From positions 1 through 64,000 of the forward strand of contig NZ_JAWDKA010000010.1 of NCBI RefSeq assembly GCF_032714615.1: a DNA stretch of 64,000 bases, written 5' to 3'. This DNA comes from Methanorbis furvi (lineage in GTDB: Archaea > Halobacteriota > Methanomicrobia > Methanomicrobiales > Methanocorpusculaceae). Positions 1-8,994 of this stretch are shown piece after piece (the first letter of the stretch is position 1; each line of letters opens with the position of its first letter). The notes under the pieces are model-generated. The model saw nothing but the letters and a program-made list of their open reading frames with translations, did no database searches and had not been told where the DNA came from. Both the position numbers and the translations under genes were made by a program.

Positions 1-111
1 ACCGCGCTGGCAGGGCTGGACGTCACAGATCTTGCCGTCTTTGACGACGAGATTAAAGGTACAGCCGGCACCGCAGTACGGGCAGGTAGTGGTTACATAC
101 TTAATTTCCAT
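1..111 (-). CDS. fdhA: Formate dehydrogenase alpha subunit, N-terminal part (cut by window edge)
   Basis: Only the first 37 codons lie in the window; the gene runs off the left edge. The reverse strand starts at the ATG at 111 and reads [17 protein letters not shown] followed by NLVVKDGK. CxxCxxxC at the extreme N-terminus is the first part of the 4Fe-4S binding segment of molybdopterin oxidoreductases, and this wording matches archaeal FdhA, which oxidises formate to CO2 and passes electrons to F420 or heterodisulfide reductase through FdhB. A related molybdopterin enzyme such as formylmethanofuran dehydrogenase FmdB/FwdB is the main alternative. The start codon lies inside an imperfect direct repeat. 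Confidence 0.72.
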   Translation of the reverse strand, partial: MEIKYVTTTCPYCGAGCTFNLVVKDGKICDVQPCQRG

Positions 112-203
112 GGATAAACCTCGGATAACAAACTCCGAGTTATATCCATGTAATCATGTGCACATTAATTTCCACAGATAAAACTCGGTTATTAAAAACT
201 CTG
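101..203. repeat. Imperfect direct repeat spanning the fdhA start
   Basis: The stretch at 101-139 reappears at 165-203, an offset of 64 bases. Both copies begin TTAATTTCCA and share GATAAA, CTCGG and ACTC. In the copy nearer the gene the next bases make the fdhA ATG; in the outer copy this is CA, so no start codon exists there. It could be a duplicated regulatory sequence or a small tandem duplication of the leader. Confidence 0.6.
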
Positions 204-624
204 GAAATTTGACATAAATATCTTTCCATATTTTTCAATTTTTTATATATTAATGGTGGGTTTGTGACAAAGTTTCAGCAGGTATAAATTCAATTTTCGG
301 AATTGATTTAATTTACAGGTTAAACATATGTGAGTATGCTACGCGCATTTTGATGGGTTTTTTGGGTTGTTTCGGCATTTTCAAAATGGATTAACTAAAC
401 ATCATTAACTCGTCTATGGTGACCATATTTTGACCGATGGGGGATTCAATGATTTTACGTTGATTATTTAGTATTTTCGATTTGAATCTAAAATGCGGGT
501 GTTATGTACTTCTCCCAAACATCATTCAAATGAGGATGATGGTACGGGGATCAACTATGATCCTGCAAAAAAATCGTAGTGCGAAACTTTTATTCAAAAA
601 AATGTTGAAGGTATGCCTGATCTC
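204..624. other. AT-rich intergenic region
   Basis: No convincing gene. It holds TATA-like tracts (TTTTTATATATTAA near 239-253) that could serve the leftward fdhA, and a short hairpin GGATCA-ACTA-TGATCC near 549-564. Short ORFs overlapping the right half run against the better-supported minus-strand gene at 625-888. Confidence 0.5.
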
Positions 625-888
625 TCAGGCTGCTTCTGCAATGATCGGGATAACTACCTTTCTGTATGCCCCGTCATCGCTCTGCTGGACCATTCTCAGT
701 TCATAGATGCCGGGCTTCTCCGCCTGAATTGTCCAGGTATAGAACTGTCCCGCAGCATCCGACGAGGATCTGATATCGGTCACCTTGAGCCCTCTGGATT
801 GCAAAGTTTTCCATGACTGTTTGCTTGGGCTCGTCACGGTTACCGTAAAACTTCGCGCGTTGATTTTCCGGATCGTATATGAGTCCAT
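625..888 (-). CDS. Small conserved-looking protein, possible beta-sandwich
   Basis: An 87-residue protein without signal peptide or membrane segment. I favour it over overlapping ORFs because a Shine-Dalgarno-like GGAG lies about 9 bases before its ATG and a TATA-like tract lies upstream (about 940-970). The composition is strand-rich, and the C-terminal half (YTWTIQAEKPGIYELRM) resembles the last beta-hairpin of chagasin-type I42 protease inhibitors, but the inhibitor loops NPTTG and RPW are not visible, so that link is weak. It stands alone between fdhA and tRNA-Ser. Function is not assigned. Confidence 0.55.
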   Translation of the reverse strand: MDSYTIRKINARSFTVTVTSPSKQSWKTLQSRGLKVTDIRSSSDAAGQFYTWTIQAEKPGIYELRMVQQSDDGAYRKVVIPIIAEAA

Positions 889-1115
889 GTTCGTTTTCTC
901 CGTTCTGTATAGTATGATCTAGTTGCTCTGTTGTTTGGTAATTCAAAATATATTGTGATACTATATAAACAAAACGGTGAAATTTTGCGCATAATCGCAT
1001 ATGATTCCTTCCGGTCAGAGAAAATATCTGTCGAATTGGTAATCGACAGAGTTTTGTAAAAAATGTATGCGAATGATAAATTCGTAATTTGAACCCGTAT
1101 CTGGGAAAATAAAGA

Positions 1116-1199
1116 CGCCGAGGGGGAGATTTGAACTCCCGAGGTATTGCTACCAGAGGCTTTCGAGGCCACCGCCCTTCCGGACTAGACTACCTCGGC
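1116..1199 (-). tRNA. tRNA-Ser (anticodon CGA)
   Basis: The reverse strand folds as a tRNA. The acceptor GCCGAGG pairs with CCUCGGC, the discriminator is G, and the T arm is CGGGAG-UUCAAAU-CUCCC-like. The anticodon loop CUCGAAA places CGA at positions 34-36, which reads UCG serine codons. The long variable arm is typical of serine tRNAs. No CCA is encoded. Length is 84 nt. Confidence 0.9.
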
Positions 1200-1337
1200 A
1201 CGTCCGATTCTGTTGATTTTTGGTATGCGCGACTCAATTTCGCTGACGTGATCAAAATACCATCAGCTGCTTCGCACTACCTGCCTATACACATATACCT
1301 GTACTCTAAAAAAGATAGTGTTTTTTGATATTGATCT

Positions 1338-2924
1338 TTACATCTGGCCTGCGCCTTTGCTGACCATCATGTCATCAACACGAATCAGCAGCATCGCAGT
1401 CTCGGATGCACTCTGAATTGCCTGGCGCTTGACACGTTTCGGCTCAACAACGCCTTCGGCCTTCATGTCAACAACATTTCCGGTGAAGACATCAAGACCT
1501 GCGTACTTCTGACCGGTTGCATGTGCCTGACGGAGATCAATGACTTTGTCAACCGTGTCAAATCCTGAGTTCTCTGCAAGAGTCTTCGGGATGATCTCGA
1601 ATGCCTTTGCATAGCCCTCGATTGCAAGCTGAACACGTCCGCCCTCGCTTGCCGCGTACTCGCGGATTCTCAGGGACAGCTCAGTCTCAACCGAACCGCC
1701 GCCAATCGTGTATGCTCCGTCCTCAATGACATCCTGCACAACACGTTTTGCATCCTCCATCGCACGGTCAAGCTCATCGACAAGGTGCTGGGAGGATCCG
1801 CGCAGAAGAATCGTCACTGCCTGTGGATTTTTGCATCCGGAGAGTTTCGTCATCTCAAGATCCTCCAGCATCTCAAGGTTGCCTGCGGTACCGATAACTT
1901 CCGGAGAAAGATCTTCGGGCTTGTTGACGATCTGGCCGCCGAGTGCCTTTGCTGCGTACTTGAGATCCTTTTCTGGAACAAACTCAAGGGCATAGATGCC
2001 GTTCTCGCCAAGATAGTACTGGACCGGATCTGCAATTCCCTTCTGACAGAGAACAACATTGACACCGTTATCAACAAACTTCTGTGCCATTGCCTTCAAG
2101 GTCTCGCGTTCTGCAACAGAGAATGCCTCAAGCTGTTCGTGGGACGTGATCTTGATCTTGGATTTGGTCTGGGTCTTGGTGATCTCAAGCGGGTTTGCAA
2201 TGAATGCTGCCTTCACGCCTTTGATCTTCTTCGGCATCAGTGCATCAAGTCTGGTCTTGTCGATTAAGACTCCCTTGATGAGCTCTGCATCCATCGACTC
2301 GCTGCGTTTTGTCTTGACAAGAATGTCGTCTTCGTTGACGATGGTTTTCTTGCCGACCGTGGTTGCAACGGTGCTGACCGCTTCAACAACAACATCGCAG
2401 GCTTTGTCCATTATCATCTCAATGGACTTGCCGGTCATTGCCGTCTTTGCAATCTGCTTCAGCATTGCTGTGTCCTTCGGGGTCACTTCGATTGCGAGGG
2501 TGTCGAGGATCTCCATGGCCTTTGCCATGCCGAGGTTGTAGCCTTTTGCGATGACCGACGGGTGAACACCGGTGTCGATCAGTTTTTCGGCCTGTTCCAT
2601 AAAGGAGCCGACCATTACGACTGCGGTTGTGGTTCCGTCACCACACTCGTCGTCCTGGGTCTCTGCAACCTCGACAACGAGTTTTGCTCCCGGGTGCTGG
2701 ACCTGAATCTGGTGGAGGATTGTTGCACCATCGTTGGTGATGACGATGTCGTCACTTCCTTGGGTTACCAGCATTTTGTCCATGCCGCGGGGACCAAGGG
2801 TGGTCCGAACGGTGTTTCCGAGAACTTTTGCGGCCATGATATTGGAGCGAAGCGCCTCCTGTCCAGGCACGTGCTCAACGTTGTCCCGTAAAATAACGAC
2901 AGGCTGTCCTGATCTGCTTGACAT
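1338..2924 (-). CDS. thsA: Thermosome subunit (group II chaperonin)
   Basis: A 528-residue cytosolic group II chaperonin subunit that folds proteins inside a double-ring ATPase. The N-terminal equatorial domain carries TLGPRGMDKM and the ATP-binding GDGTTTAVV near residues 92-100. Apical-domain sequence fills the middle, and a second equatorial part follows with GGGSVETELS. Length is normal. The tail is GAGQM rather than the usual glycine-methionine repeat. The start ATG has GGAG upstream (reading TATAGGAGATAATAGATTTT before it) and a TATA box about 50 bases up. It appears monocistronic, directly downstream of the gfcR-like gene. Confidence 0.97.
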   Translation of the reverse strand: MSSRSGQPVVILRDNVEHVPGQEALRSNIMAAKVLGNTVRTTLGPRGMDKMLVTQGSDDIVITNDGATILHQIQVQHPGAKLVVEVAETQDDECGDGTTTAVVMVGSFMEQAEKLIDTGVHPSVIAKGYNLGMAKAMEILDTLAIEVTPKDTAMLKQIAKTAMTGKSIEMIMDKACDVVVEAVSTVATTVGKKTIVNEDDILVKTKRSESMDAELIKGVLIDKTRLDALMPKKIKGVKAAFIANPLEITKTQTKSKIKITSHEQLEAFSVAERETLKAMAQKFVDNGVNVVLCQKGIADPVQYYLGENGIYALEFVPEKDLKYAAKALGGQIVNKPEDLSPEVIGTAGNLEMLEDLEMTKLSGCKNPQAVTILLRGSSQHLVDELDRAMEDAKRVVQDVIEDGAYTIGGGSVETELSLRIREYAASEGGRVQLAIEGYAKAFEIIPKTLAENSGFDTVDKVIDLRQAHATGQKYAGLDVFTGNVVDMKAEGVVEPKRVKRQAIQSASETAMLLIRVDDMMVSKGAGQM

Positions 2925-2973
2925 AAAATCTATTATCTCCTATACTCGTGTGATAAAAATGGAATTGAACTTC

Positions 2974-2984
2974 TATATAAAATA
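2974..2984 (-). promoter_or_regulatory. TATA box of the thermosome gene
   Basis: On the minus strand the sequence reads TATTTTATATA, roughly 50-60 bases before the thermosome ATG. That gives a leader of about 25-30 nt containing the GGAG site. It sits in the gap before the gfcR stop codon, so the thermosome likely has its own promoter. Confidence 0.6.
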
Positions 2985-3004
2985 TGTGTATTGGGTCTTC
3001 TCCC

Positions 3005-3601
3005 TTAGTCAACAAGCCGTATGGAGAACAGCGAGTACACCGGAACACCGTCAACTTCGGTCATGCCGCGCTTATCAAAGATGACGAGAACGGCAACCGG
3101 GGTTGCGTTGTGTCTGCGGAGGTAGGCGACGAGTTCTTTGAGGGTGTTTCCGGATGTGATGACATCGTCGACAAGAATGCAGCGTTTGCCGCTGACTTTG
3201 CTGAAGTTTCCTGAGATGCATCCTGGTCCTGATTCGGCGCTGTGCTTGGACGGGTGGTAGATGGAGAGGTCGAGTCCTTCTTCTGCTGCAATGAGGGTTG
3301 CAAGAGGAACTCCTGAGATGGAGATGCCGACAACTGTGTCAATCTCTTCCTCGCCGCCGGTCTCTGCGTCAAAGTATGCGGACATCATGGAGGCCATGCC
3401 GCCAAGAAGGGTTGCGTTGGAGCTGACGGTCGTCCAGTCGATGTGAACATCCTTCGGGACCGCGGTGTTTGTTTTGCTCTGGGTGAGAAGCCATGTGACT
3501 GTGTCGACAGAGAGGCTCATCTCGTCGGCAATCTGGCCGGATGAGTGACCGTCCGCACGGAGATCTTTTGCTTTTTCCATAAGCTCTTCAAGGGAAGACA
3601 T
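3005..3601 (-). CDS. gfcR: GfcR-like HTH / phosphoribosyltransferase-domain regulator
   Basis: A 198-residue protein starting at MSSLEELMEK. An upstream-extended start would run into repeat DNA and is unlikely. The first 55 residues contain a helix-turn-helix (SSGQIADEMSLSVDTVTWLL). The rest is a type I phosphoribosyltransferase fold with the PRPP loop CILVDDVITSGNT near residues 135-150. It belongs to the orotate-PRTase-like family of archaea; the haloarchaeal member GfcR regulates sugar metabolism genes. Catalysis is not shown by sequence, so a PRPP- or nucleotide-sensing transcription factor is the best reading. It lies 81 bases upstream of the thermosome gene, same strand. Confidence 0.85.
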   Translation of the reverse strand: MSSLEELMEKAKDLRADGHSSGQIADEMSLSVDTVTWLLTQSKTNTAVPKDVHIDWTTVSSNATLLGGMASMMSAYFDAETGGEEEIDTVVGISISGVPLATLIAAEEGLDLSIYHPSKHSAESGPGCISGNFSKVSGKRCILVDDVITSGNTLKELVAYLRRHNATPVAVLVIFDKRGMTEVDGVPVYSLFSIRLVD

Positions 3602-3668
3602 ATGATAAAATATCGAGTTTGGGGAATTATTAATCTTGGGTTTTCTCCAGTGTGATGGGATAAAAAAG

Positions 3669-3869
3669 GAAACGCGAATAACGCGAATAAAAAATCGCCA
3701 ATGGCGATTTTTCAAATTTGTTTCCCGTGTTTTTCTGATGGATAGGGACGCCCAAAAATAAGTTGTAGTAGTAATTTCTTAAAAATCTTCATTGGCGATT
3801 TTTTTATTCGCGCTATTCGTGTTATTCCGCGGAGCGGTGAGCAGGCCGAAGGCATGCGATTCGCGTTTC
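3669..3869. repeat. Fold-back element, family A, copy 1 with GC-rich module
   Basis: The left arm (3669-3709) reads GAAACGCGAATAACGCGAAT, then the core ATCGCCAATGGCGAT. The right arm (about 3790-3823) holds ATTGGCGATTTTTTTATTCG and CGCTATTCG, complementary to the left. The right arm is interrupted at about 3827-3858 by a module CCGCGGAGCGGTGAGCAGG...GGCATGCG and then resumes as CGCGTTTC. The interior (TGATGGATAGGGACGCCCAA) resembles copy 3 at 43.9-44.1 kb. It lies between nob1 and gfcR. Confidence 0.85.
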
Positions 3870-3897
3870 AAAATTTCATCATACCCATTTGCCATTT

Positions 3898-4383
3898 TTA
3901 TTTTCGTCTCTCGGAAGCTCTCTTCTCTGTCCCGCGCTTCACCGGCATCGACCCGCAAACCGGACAGTCAGCTTCTCCATCAGGAATTTCTGCACCGCAG
4001 CCACTGCAGATACTTTTCCAGACCCTTCGCTTTGCTTTCTTCTGCAACAGACTCTGTACCGGAATTTTCAGATGGCGACAGACATTCTGCACTGCAAAGT
4101 CATCCGAGACCACCGTTCCTTCGAGCGTAAGTCCCAGAGCAATGACTGAGATATCGGTCTCTGAGAGCACCCGCAGGTCACCTGACCTGCCCGCAGCCTC
4201 GCGGACGCGGTTCTTTGCGCCGGGTTCCGGATCAGAGATTGTGAGGCCTCTGCTTTGCATCACCTCATACCGCATCTTTGACGCCGCATCCCTCAGCTCA
4301 TCGACAACGCCGGACGTTGTTGCAAACTCTCCGTCAAACGGGTACTCACCGAAAAAAAATGAAGTATCTAAAATATAGCGCAT
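3898..4383 (-). CDS. nob1: Nob1 endonuclease (PIN domain plus zinc ribbon)
   Basis: A 161-residue protein. Residues 1-120 form a PIN-type nuclease domain with acidic residues at LDTSFF (D6), SGVVDEL, TDISVIAL and VSDDFAV. A C-terminal rubredoxin-like zinc ribbon, CSGCG then CPVCG, follows at about residues 126-148. This is the archaeal Nob1 architecture; Nob1 trims the 3' end of pre-16S rRNA in late 30S assembly. The start is 5 bases after the prs stop, so the two form an operon. The stop codon directly abuts a family A fold-back element. Confidence 0.9.
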   Translation of the reverse strand: MRYILDTSFFFGEYPFDGEFATTSGVVDELRDAASKMRYEVMQSRGLTISDPEPGAKNRVREAAGRSGDLRVLSETDISVIALGLTLEGTVVSDDFAVQNVCRHLKIPVQSLLQKKAKRRVWKSICSGCGAEIPDGEADCPVCGSMPVKRGTEKRASERRK

Positions 4384-4388
4384 GAAAA

Positions 4389-5234
4389 TTATCTGCGGAC
4401 TGCGTCTGCAATCACGGTTGAAGCAGTGATCTTGCTGCTCGCACGTTCAATCGTATCAGATGACGCAACATCAGCAAGTCCTGCCTGCATCAGTTTCACA
4501 TACCCGCCGCTTGCAAACACCCCGTGCACTCCTGCGGCACGAACAGACGTTGCCCCCTGCTCCTTGAGCATCCCTGCAGCTGTTGCCATCGAACCGCCGG
4601 TCGCAATAATATCATCCACAATAATGCAGTCGCGACCGTTCGCCTCAAGATGCTTCGGCGCCATCTTCACCTCCGAGCCTGAGAGTCTGGTCTTGTCAAG
4701 ATGATCGCAGTCCCAGCCGCCAACTGCTGCCACGCCTTTTGCAAACTCCCATGCCCCGTCATCGGGCGCGAGCACGAGTGGGTCTGCGAGATTCATCGTC
4801 TTGATGTACTCGCCGACCTTTGGCGCGATGGTCAGATTCTGTGCAGGGCACTTGAAGTGGGAGAGGACTGACGGGTCATGAATATTTACCGTGAAAATGC
4901 GGGATGCACCCTCCGAAAGGATGCGTGCCAGTGCACGGGCGCTGATCGGTTCGCCGTCGTTGAATCTTTTGTCCTGACGTGCGTAGCCCATGTACGGCAG
5001 AACAAGCGTCGTGTTCCTTCCTTCACATGCGTCCAGCATCAGAACCGCCTGCAGAACTGATCCTGCATCAACCGTACTTGCGACGATCACCATCTCTTCA
5101 TCCAGATCCATTACCCGCACGTACTGTTCGCCGTCAGGAAACGTGTTGTATTTGACCTCGGCAATCTTACAGCCGAGGTGCTGGGCTACCCGTGCGGCGA
5201 GGAGCTGACTTTTTTCGGTATAGATAACTTTCAT
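4389..5234 (-). CDS. prs: Ribose-phosphate pyrophosphokinase
   Basis: Makes PRPP from ribose 5-phosphate and ATP for nucleotide and histidine synthesis. I choose the start MKVIYTEKSQ at 5234, the usual N-terminus of archaeal enzymes, giving 281 residues; an in-frame ATG six codons upstream (5252) is possible. Visible motifs are FPDGEQYVRV, the ATP region YMGYARQDKRF near residues 85-95, VNIHDPS, and the PRPP loop DCIIVDDIIATGGS near residues 203-216. It is divergent from lonB and is followed by nob1 after 5 bases. Confidence 0.95.
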   Translation of the reverse strand: MKVIYTEKSQLLAARVAQHLGCKIAEVKYNTFPDGEQYVRVMDLDEEMVIVASTVDAGSVLQAVLMLDACEGRNTTLVLPYMGYARQDKRFNDGEPISARALARILSEGASRIFTVNIHDPSVLSHFKCPAQNLTIAPKVGEYIKTMNLADPLVLAPDDGAWEFAKGVAAVGGWDCDHLDKTRLSGSEVKMAPKHLEANGRDCIIVDDIIATGGSMATAAGMLKEQGATSVRAAGVHGVFASGGYVKLMQAGLADVASSDTIERASSKITASTVIADAVRR

Positions 5235-5334
5235 GGCAGAGTACTCTTCCATCTTCTATCTTTTACTGAAACTACTTAAACCATCATCAAGCACAATATT
5301 AACACTCTCGAATAAGGTGAGGTAAGAATACATT

Positions 5335-7356
5335 ATGAATGATTTTGATACTGCGACCGACTCCGCTGATGGCGCAAATATGGGGAATGCGCCGGTTATC
5401 AGTCCCGGAGTTGAGGAGTTGTCTACTCCTGCGCGGGAAGATTTGAACGTACCGAAAATTTTTGCATCGGATGAGTTCGATCTGGAACTTTTCGGCGGCA
5501 TGCGGTTTGACACGACCGCCGACATTGTCATCCCGCCGTCTCTGATCGATCAGGTGATCGGTCAGGAGCATGCTGTTGAGGTCATCAAGAAAGCGGCAAC
5601 ACAGCGCCGCCATGTGATGATGATCGGAAGTCCGGGTACCGGAAAGTCGATGCTTGCAAAAGCGATGGCTGAACTTCTGCCAAAGGAGGAGATGCAGGAC
5701 ATTCTCACCTACCCGAATGCTGAAGACAGCAACAATCCGATCATCCGTGTGGTTCCGGCAGGCCGCGGCAAGGAAATTGTTGCCGCCCACCGTGCCGAGG
5801 CACGCAAACGTGTTTCGTCCCGGAACACCATGCTGATGGTGATCATTTTGGGTGTGATCGTCTTCTCCATCTTCAGCGGCCAGCTGATTATGGGACTTTT
5901 AGTGGTTCTCATGCTGTTCTTTGTCTTCAAGAGCATGATGCCGCGTGACGAGGCGATGGTGCCAAAGCTGATCGTCTCCAACAAACCGGACTCCAAGGCA
6001 CCGTTCGTTGACGGTACCGGAACCCATGCAGGTGCACTGCTTGGTGATGTCCGCCACGACCCGTTCCAGTCCGGAGGTCTTGAGACACCGTCGCACGACC
6101 GCGTGGAGGCAGGAGCGATTCACCGTGCTCACAAAGGAGTGCTGTTCATCGATGAGATCAATACGCTTGAACTTCCCTCGCAGCAGAGCCTCCTCACCGC
6201 TCTGCAGGAGGGAGAGTTCCCGATCACCGGTCAGAGCGAGAGATCGTCAGGTGCAATGGTCAGGACAGAGAATGTCCCCTGCCGGTTCATCATGATCGCG
6301 GCAGGAAATCTGGATGCGATGCAGGGCATGCATCCGGCACTCCGCAGCCGTATCCGCGGATATGGTTATGAGGTGTACATGGGCGAGACGATGGATGACA
6401 CGATGCAGAACCGTGCACGTCTCGTCCGCTTCATTGCGCAGGAAGTGCAGAACGATGGAAAGATTCCCCACTTTGATCCGTCAGCAGTTTCCGAGATTCT
6501 TCGCGAGGCACGCCGCAGATCCGGTCGCAAGGGTCATCTTACCCTGAAGCTTCGTGACCTTGGCGGTCTTGTGCGTGTCGCAGGAGATCTTGCCCGTCAG
6601 GCAGGGGACCCTGCAACCACGATGAAGCATGTGGTTGATGCAAAGCAGATTGCAAGATCAGTCGAAGACCAGATCTCTGATGAGTACATCAGAAGAACCC
6701 GCGATTATGATCTGACGATTGTGGAAGGAACTCTCGTCGGTCGCGTGAACGGTCTTGCGGTTGTCGGCAATGATGCGGGATCGGTTCTGCCGATCACTGC
6801 TGAGGTTACGCCGTCGCAGGGTGCGGGAGCGGTGATTGCAACCGGTCTCTTAAAGGAGATTGCGCAGGAGTCGATCAAGAACGTGAGTGCTTTGATCAAG
6901 AAGTTCTCAGGAACCGACATCCGCAAGGTGGATATTCACGTCCAGTTCATTGGAACCTACAATGGTGTTGAGGGCGACTCAGCATCCATCACGGTTGCAA
7001 CTGCGGTCATCAGTGCTCTTGAGGATATTCCTGTTCGTCAGGATGTTGCGATGACGGGATCTCTATCGGTTCGCGGTGATGTTCTTCCGATTGGCGGTGT
7101 GACGTATAAGATTGAGGCAGCGGCAAAGGCCGGCATCCACACGGTCATCATTCCGCAGTCGAATCTTGACGATGTGCTGATCGAGGAGCGGTACAAACAG
7201 ATGGTTGAGATCGTTCCGGTGACAAGAATCGAAGAGGTTCTCCGGCGTGCTCTGGTGCCCGAGGACAAAGAGGCGTTTGAGAAGAAGCTCTCGATGATCG
7301 GCAAGCACATGGAGATTCCGAAGATGCCTGCTGTTGCGGAAGCAACAGAGGCCTAA
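5335..7356 (+). CDS. lonB: Archaeal membrane-anchored Lon protease
   Basis: A 673-residue LonB, an ATP-dependent protease tethered to the inner face of the membrane. Order: N-terminal tail, AAA+ domain with Walker A GSPGTGKS (about residue 100), an insertion of two membrane helices (LMVIILGVIVFSIFSGQLIM and LLVVLMLFFVF, about 163-200), Walker B GVLFIDEIN (about 265), then the protease domain. The catalytic dyad is Ser in GDSASITVA (about residue 545) and Lys in GGVTYKIEAA (about 588). AGGTGAGG precedes the ATG. It is divergent from prs and ends at a long T-run. Confidence 0.97.
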   Translation: MNDFDTATDSADGANMGNAPVISPGVEELSTPAREDLNVPKIFASDEFDLELFGGMRFDTTADIVIPPSLIDQVIGQEHAVEVIKKAATQRRHVMMIGSPGTGKSMLAKAMAELLPKEEMQDILTYPNAEDSNNPIIRVVPAGRGKEIVAAHRAEARKRVSSRNTMLMVIILGVIVFSIFSGQLIMGLLVVLMLFFVFKSMMPRDEAMVPKLIVSNKPDSKAPFVDGTGTHAGALLGDVRHDPFQSGGLETPSHDRVEAGAIHRAHKGVLFIDEINTLELPSQQSLLTALQEGEFPITGQSERSSGAMVRTENVPCRFIMIAAGNLDAMQGMHPALRSRIRGYGYEVYMGETMDDTMQNRARLVRFIAQEVQNDGKIPHFDPSAVSEILREARRRSGRKGHLTLKLRDLGGLVRVAGDLARQAGDPATTMKHVVDAKQIARSVEDQISDEYIRRTRDYDLTIVEGTLVGRVNGLAVVGNDAGSVLPITAEVTPSQGAGAVIATGLLKEIAQESIKNVSALIKKFSGTDIRKVDIHVQFIGTYNGVEGDSASITVATAVISALEDIPVRQDVAMTGSLSVRGDVLPIGGVTYKIEAAAKAGIHTVIIPQSNLDDVLIEERYKQMVEIVPVTRIEEVLRRALVPEDKEAFEKKLSMIGKHMEIPKMPAVAEATEA

Positions 7357-7372
7357 TTTTTTTTATTTTTTT
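7357..7372 (+). terminator. T-rich terminator after lonB
   Basis: Two T-runs interrupted by one A start immediately after the lonB stop codon. Oligo-T tracts are the usual archaeal termination signal. No hairpin is needed or seen directly before it. Confidence 0.55.
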
Positions 7373-7385
7373 GAAGATGATGTGA

Positions 7386-7604
7386 GTGTGGTTGTACTTG
7401 GAGTAACCACGGATCACACGGAATATCACTGAGCTTCACGGAATGCACGGAGAACGCCTGCGGCGCCGGAATGCACGGAAATTTTTTTGAAAAATCTATT
7501 TTGTATTATTGATCTTTGGAGATATCCGTGCATTCCCGCGAAGCTGCGAAGCGGTGAGCAGGCCGCAGGCATGCGAATCGTGGTTACTCCAAGTACAACC
7601 ACAC
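7386..7604. repeat. Fold-back element, family B, copy 1
   Basis: A perfect 26-base inverted repeat bounds the element: 7386-7411 is the reverse complement of 7579-7604 (outer arm begins GTGTGGTTGTACTTGG). Inner pairing includes GGAATGCACGGA near 7470-7482 against TCCGTGCATTCC at 7526-7537, and CCTGCGGC near 7459 against GCCGCAGG. The right half contains the shared module at 7536-7575 (CCGCGAAG...GCGGTGAGCAGG...GGCATGCG). It fills most of the gap between lonB and tldD. Confidence 0.88.
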
Positions 7605-7656
7605 CTCCCCATTTCCAAAATCAGTTATCCATCCCACGCACACATAATACCCAGCA

Positions 7657-8994
7657 ATGGATACGATACGCTACTATGATATCAGGTACGTCCGCGGGAA
7701 CTCCACCACAATCACGGTCGAGAACGGCGACGTAGAGTCTGCCGGCTCAAACTTTTTCGGCAAAGCCCTCATCCGCGTTCTCGGCAAACACGGCTGGGGC
7801 TACTACACCGCCTCCCCGTTTGATCCTGACAACACCAAAGCAAAGCAGGAGTACATCGCCCGCGCTGCCCGCGCCGCCAAACTTGCCAATGTCTCTGCAG
7901 AAATAGCCGACGTCCCGCACGGCTCACCCCGCAGCTGGTCATGTTCTGCGAACGAACAGGCAGCAGTCCCGCTTGAAGAAAAAGCAGCACTCCTTCTTCA
8001 GATGGAAGGCCGCGCAAAAATTTCCGAAGTAGTCAGCACATCCGCCAGATACGCAGAGCAGTATCATGACGTCTGGTTTGAGGACTGCAACGGGTACTCG
8101 GCAAAATCCTCCACATGCAGAACACTCTTCACCATCTCCGCAGTCGCCGCCCGCAGCGGAAACATGCAGATGAACTATGAACAGGAAGCAGTTGTCGGAC
8201 CATTGAATCTGAAGGAGTATCTCGACTGCGGAGAAAAATGTGCGAAACGTGCGGTCGAACTCCTTGACGCCTCCGCAGTCCCGGGCGGCAGAATGCCTGC
8301 GGTCCTTGACCCTGCGATTGGCGGCGTGTTCGCTCACGAAGCAGTCGGGCATGCAAGCGAAGGGGACGCAGTCCGCGATGGAGTCTCTGTCCTTGCCGGA
8401 AAACTTGGAACCGCAGTCGGCTCACCTCTCGTCACCATCATCGACGACCCTTCGATGCACGACTACGGCTACGAACCCTTCGATGCAGAAGGCATCGCCT
8501 GCGGTCCGACCGAACTCATCAAAGCAGGAGTTATGAACGCGTACATGCACTCCCGCGAAACCCTTGCCGCCGTCGGTCTTGAGACCGGAGACGCAGGTCA
8601 TGCCCGTGCAGAACCCGGCATGCAGCCTCTGGTTCGGATGAGCAACACCTACATCAAAGAAGGCGACTCCTCATATGACGAGATCATCGCCGAGTGCAAA
8701 AACGGAGTTCTTCTGATCGGTTCCCGCGGCGGTCAGGTGGACCCCGGCCGCGGTGCATTCCAGTTCAATGCTAAATACGGCTACAAAATTGTGAATGGCG
8801 AGACCGCCGGCATGATCCGCGACGTATCGCTCTCAGGAGACATCCTCTCGGTCCTTCACAACATCGCCCTCTGCGGCAGCGAACGAAAAATGTCCTCGGG
8901 AATGTGCGGCAAAGGCCAGTCGGTCCCTGTCTCTGACGGAGCACCGCACGTATATCTGACTGAAGCAATGGTAGGAGGGTCCGGCAATGCATGA
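7657..8994 (+). CDS. tldD: TldD-family metalloprotease
   Basis: A 445-residue TldD protein. The active-site metal motif HEAVGH is at residues 227-232, followed by ASEGD as usual for the family. The C-terminal region contains GSRGGQVDPGRGAFQFNA. In bacteria TldD and TldE form a heterodimer that digests unfolded or modified peptides through a narrow pore; TldE contributes no metal. Here the stop overlaps the start of the TldE gene by 8 bases, which supports a coupled heterodimer. It is preceded by a family B fold-back element rather than a clear Shine-Dalgarno, so a short-leader transcript is possible. Confidence 0.93.
   Translation: MDTIRYYDIRYVRGNSTTITVENGDVESAGSNFFGKALIRVLGKHGWGYYTASPFDPDNTKAKQEYIARAARAAKLANVSAEIADVPHGSPRSWSCSANEQAAVPLEEKAALLLQMEGRAKISEVVSTSARYAEQYHDVWFEDCNGYSAKSSTCRTLFTISAVAARSGNMQMNYEQEAVVGPLNLKEYLDCGEKCAKRAVELLDASAVPGGRMPAVLDPAIGGVFAHEAVGHASEGDAVRDGVSVLAGKLGTAVGSPLVTIIDDPSMHDYGYEPFDAEGIACGPTELIKAGVMNAYMHSRETLAAVGLETGDAGHARAEPGMQPLVRMSNTYIKEGDSSYDEIIAECKNGVLLIGSRGGQVDPGRGAFQFNAKYGYKIVNGETAGMIRDVSLSGDILSVLHNIALCGSERKMSSGMCGKGQSVPVSDGAPHVYLTEAMVGGSGNA

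Noticed and set aside
482-816. Two plus-strand ORFs overlapping the 625-888 gene
   Set aside because: The opposite strand has a Shine-Dalgarno site and TATA-like tract and encodes a plausible folded protein; these ORFs have neither.
3660-3715. Upstream extension of the GfcR-like protein
   Set aside because: The extra 38 residues are encoded by fold-back repeat DNA and the family starts at MSSLEEL.
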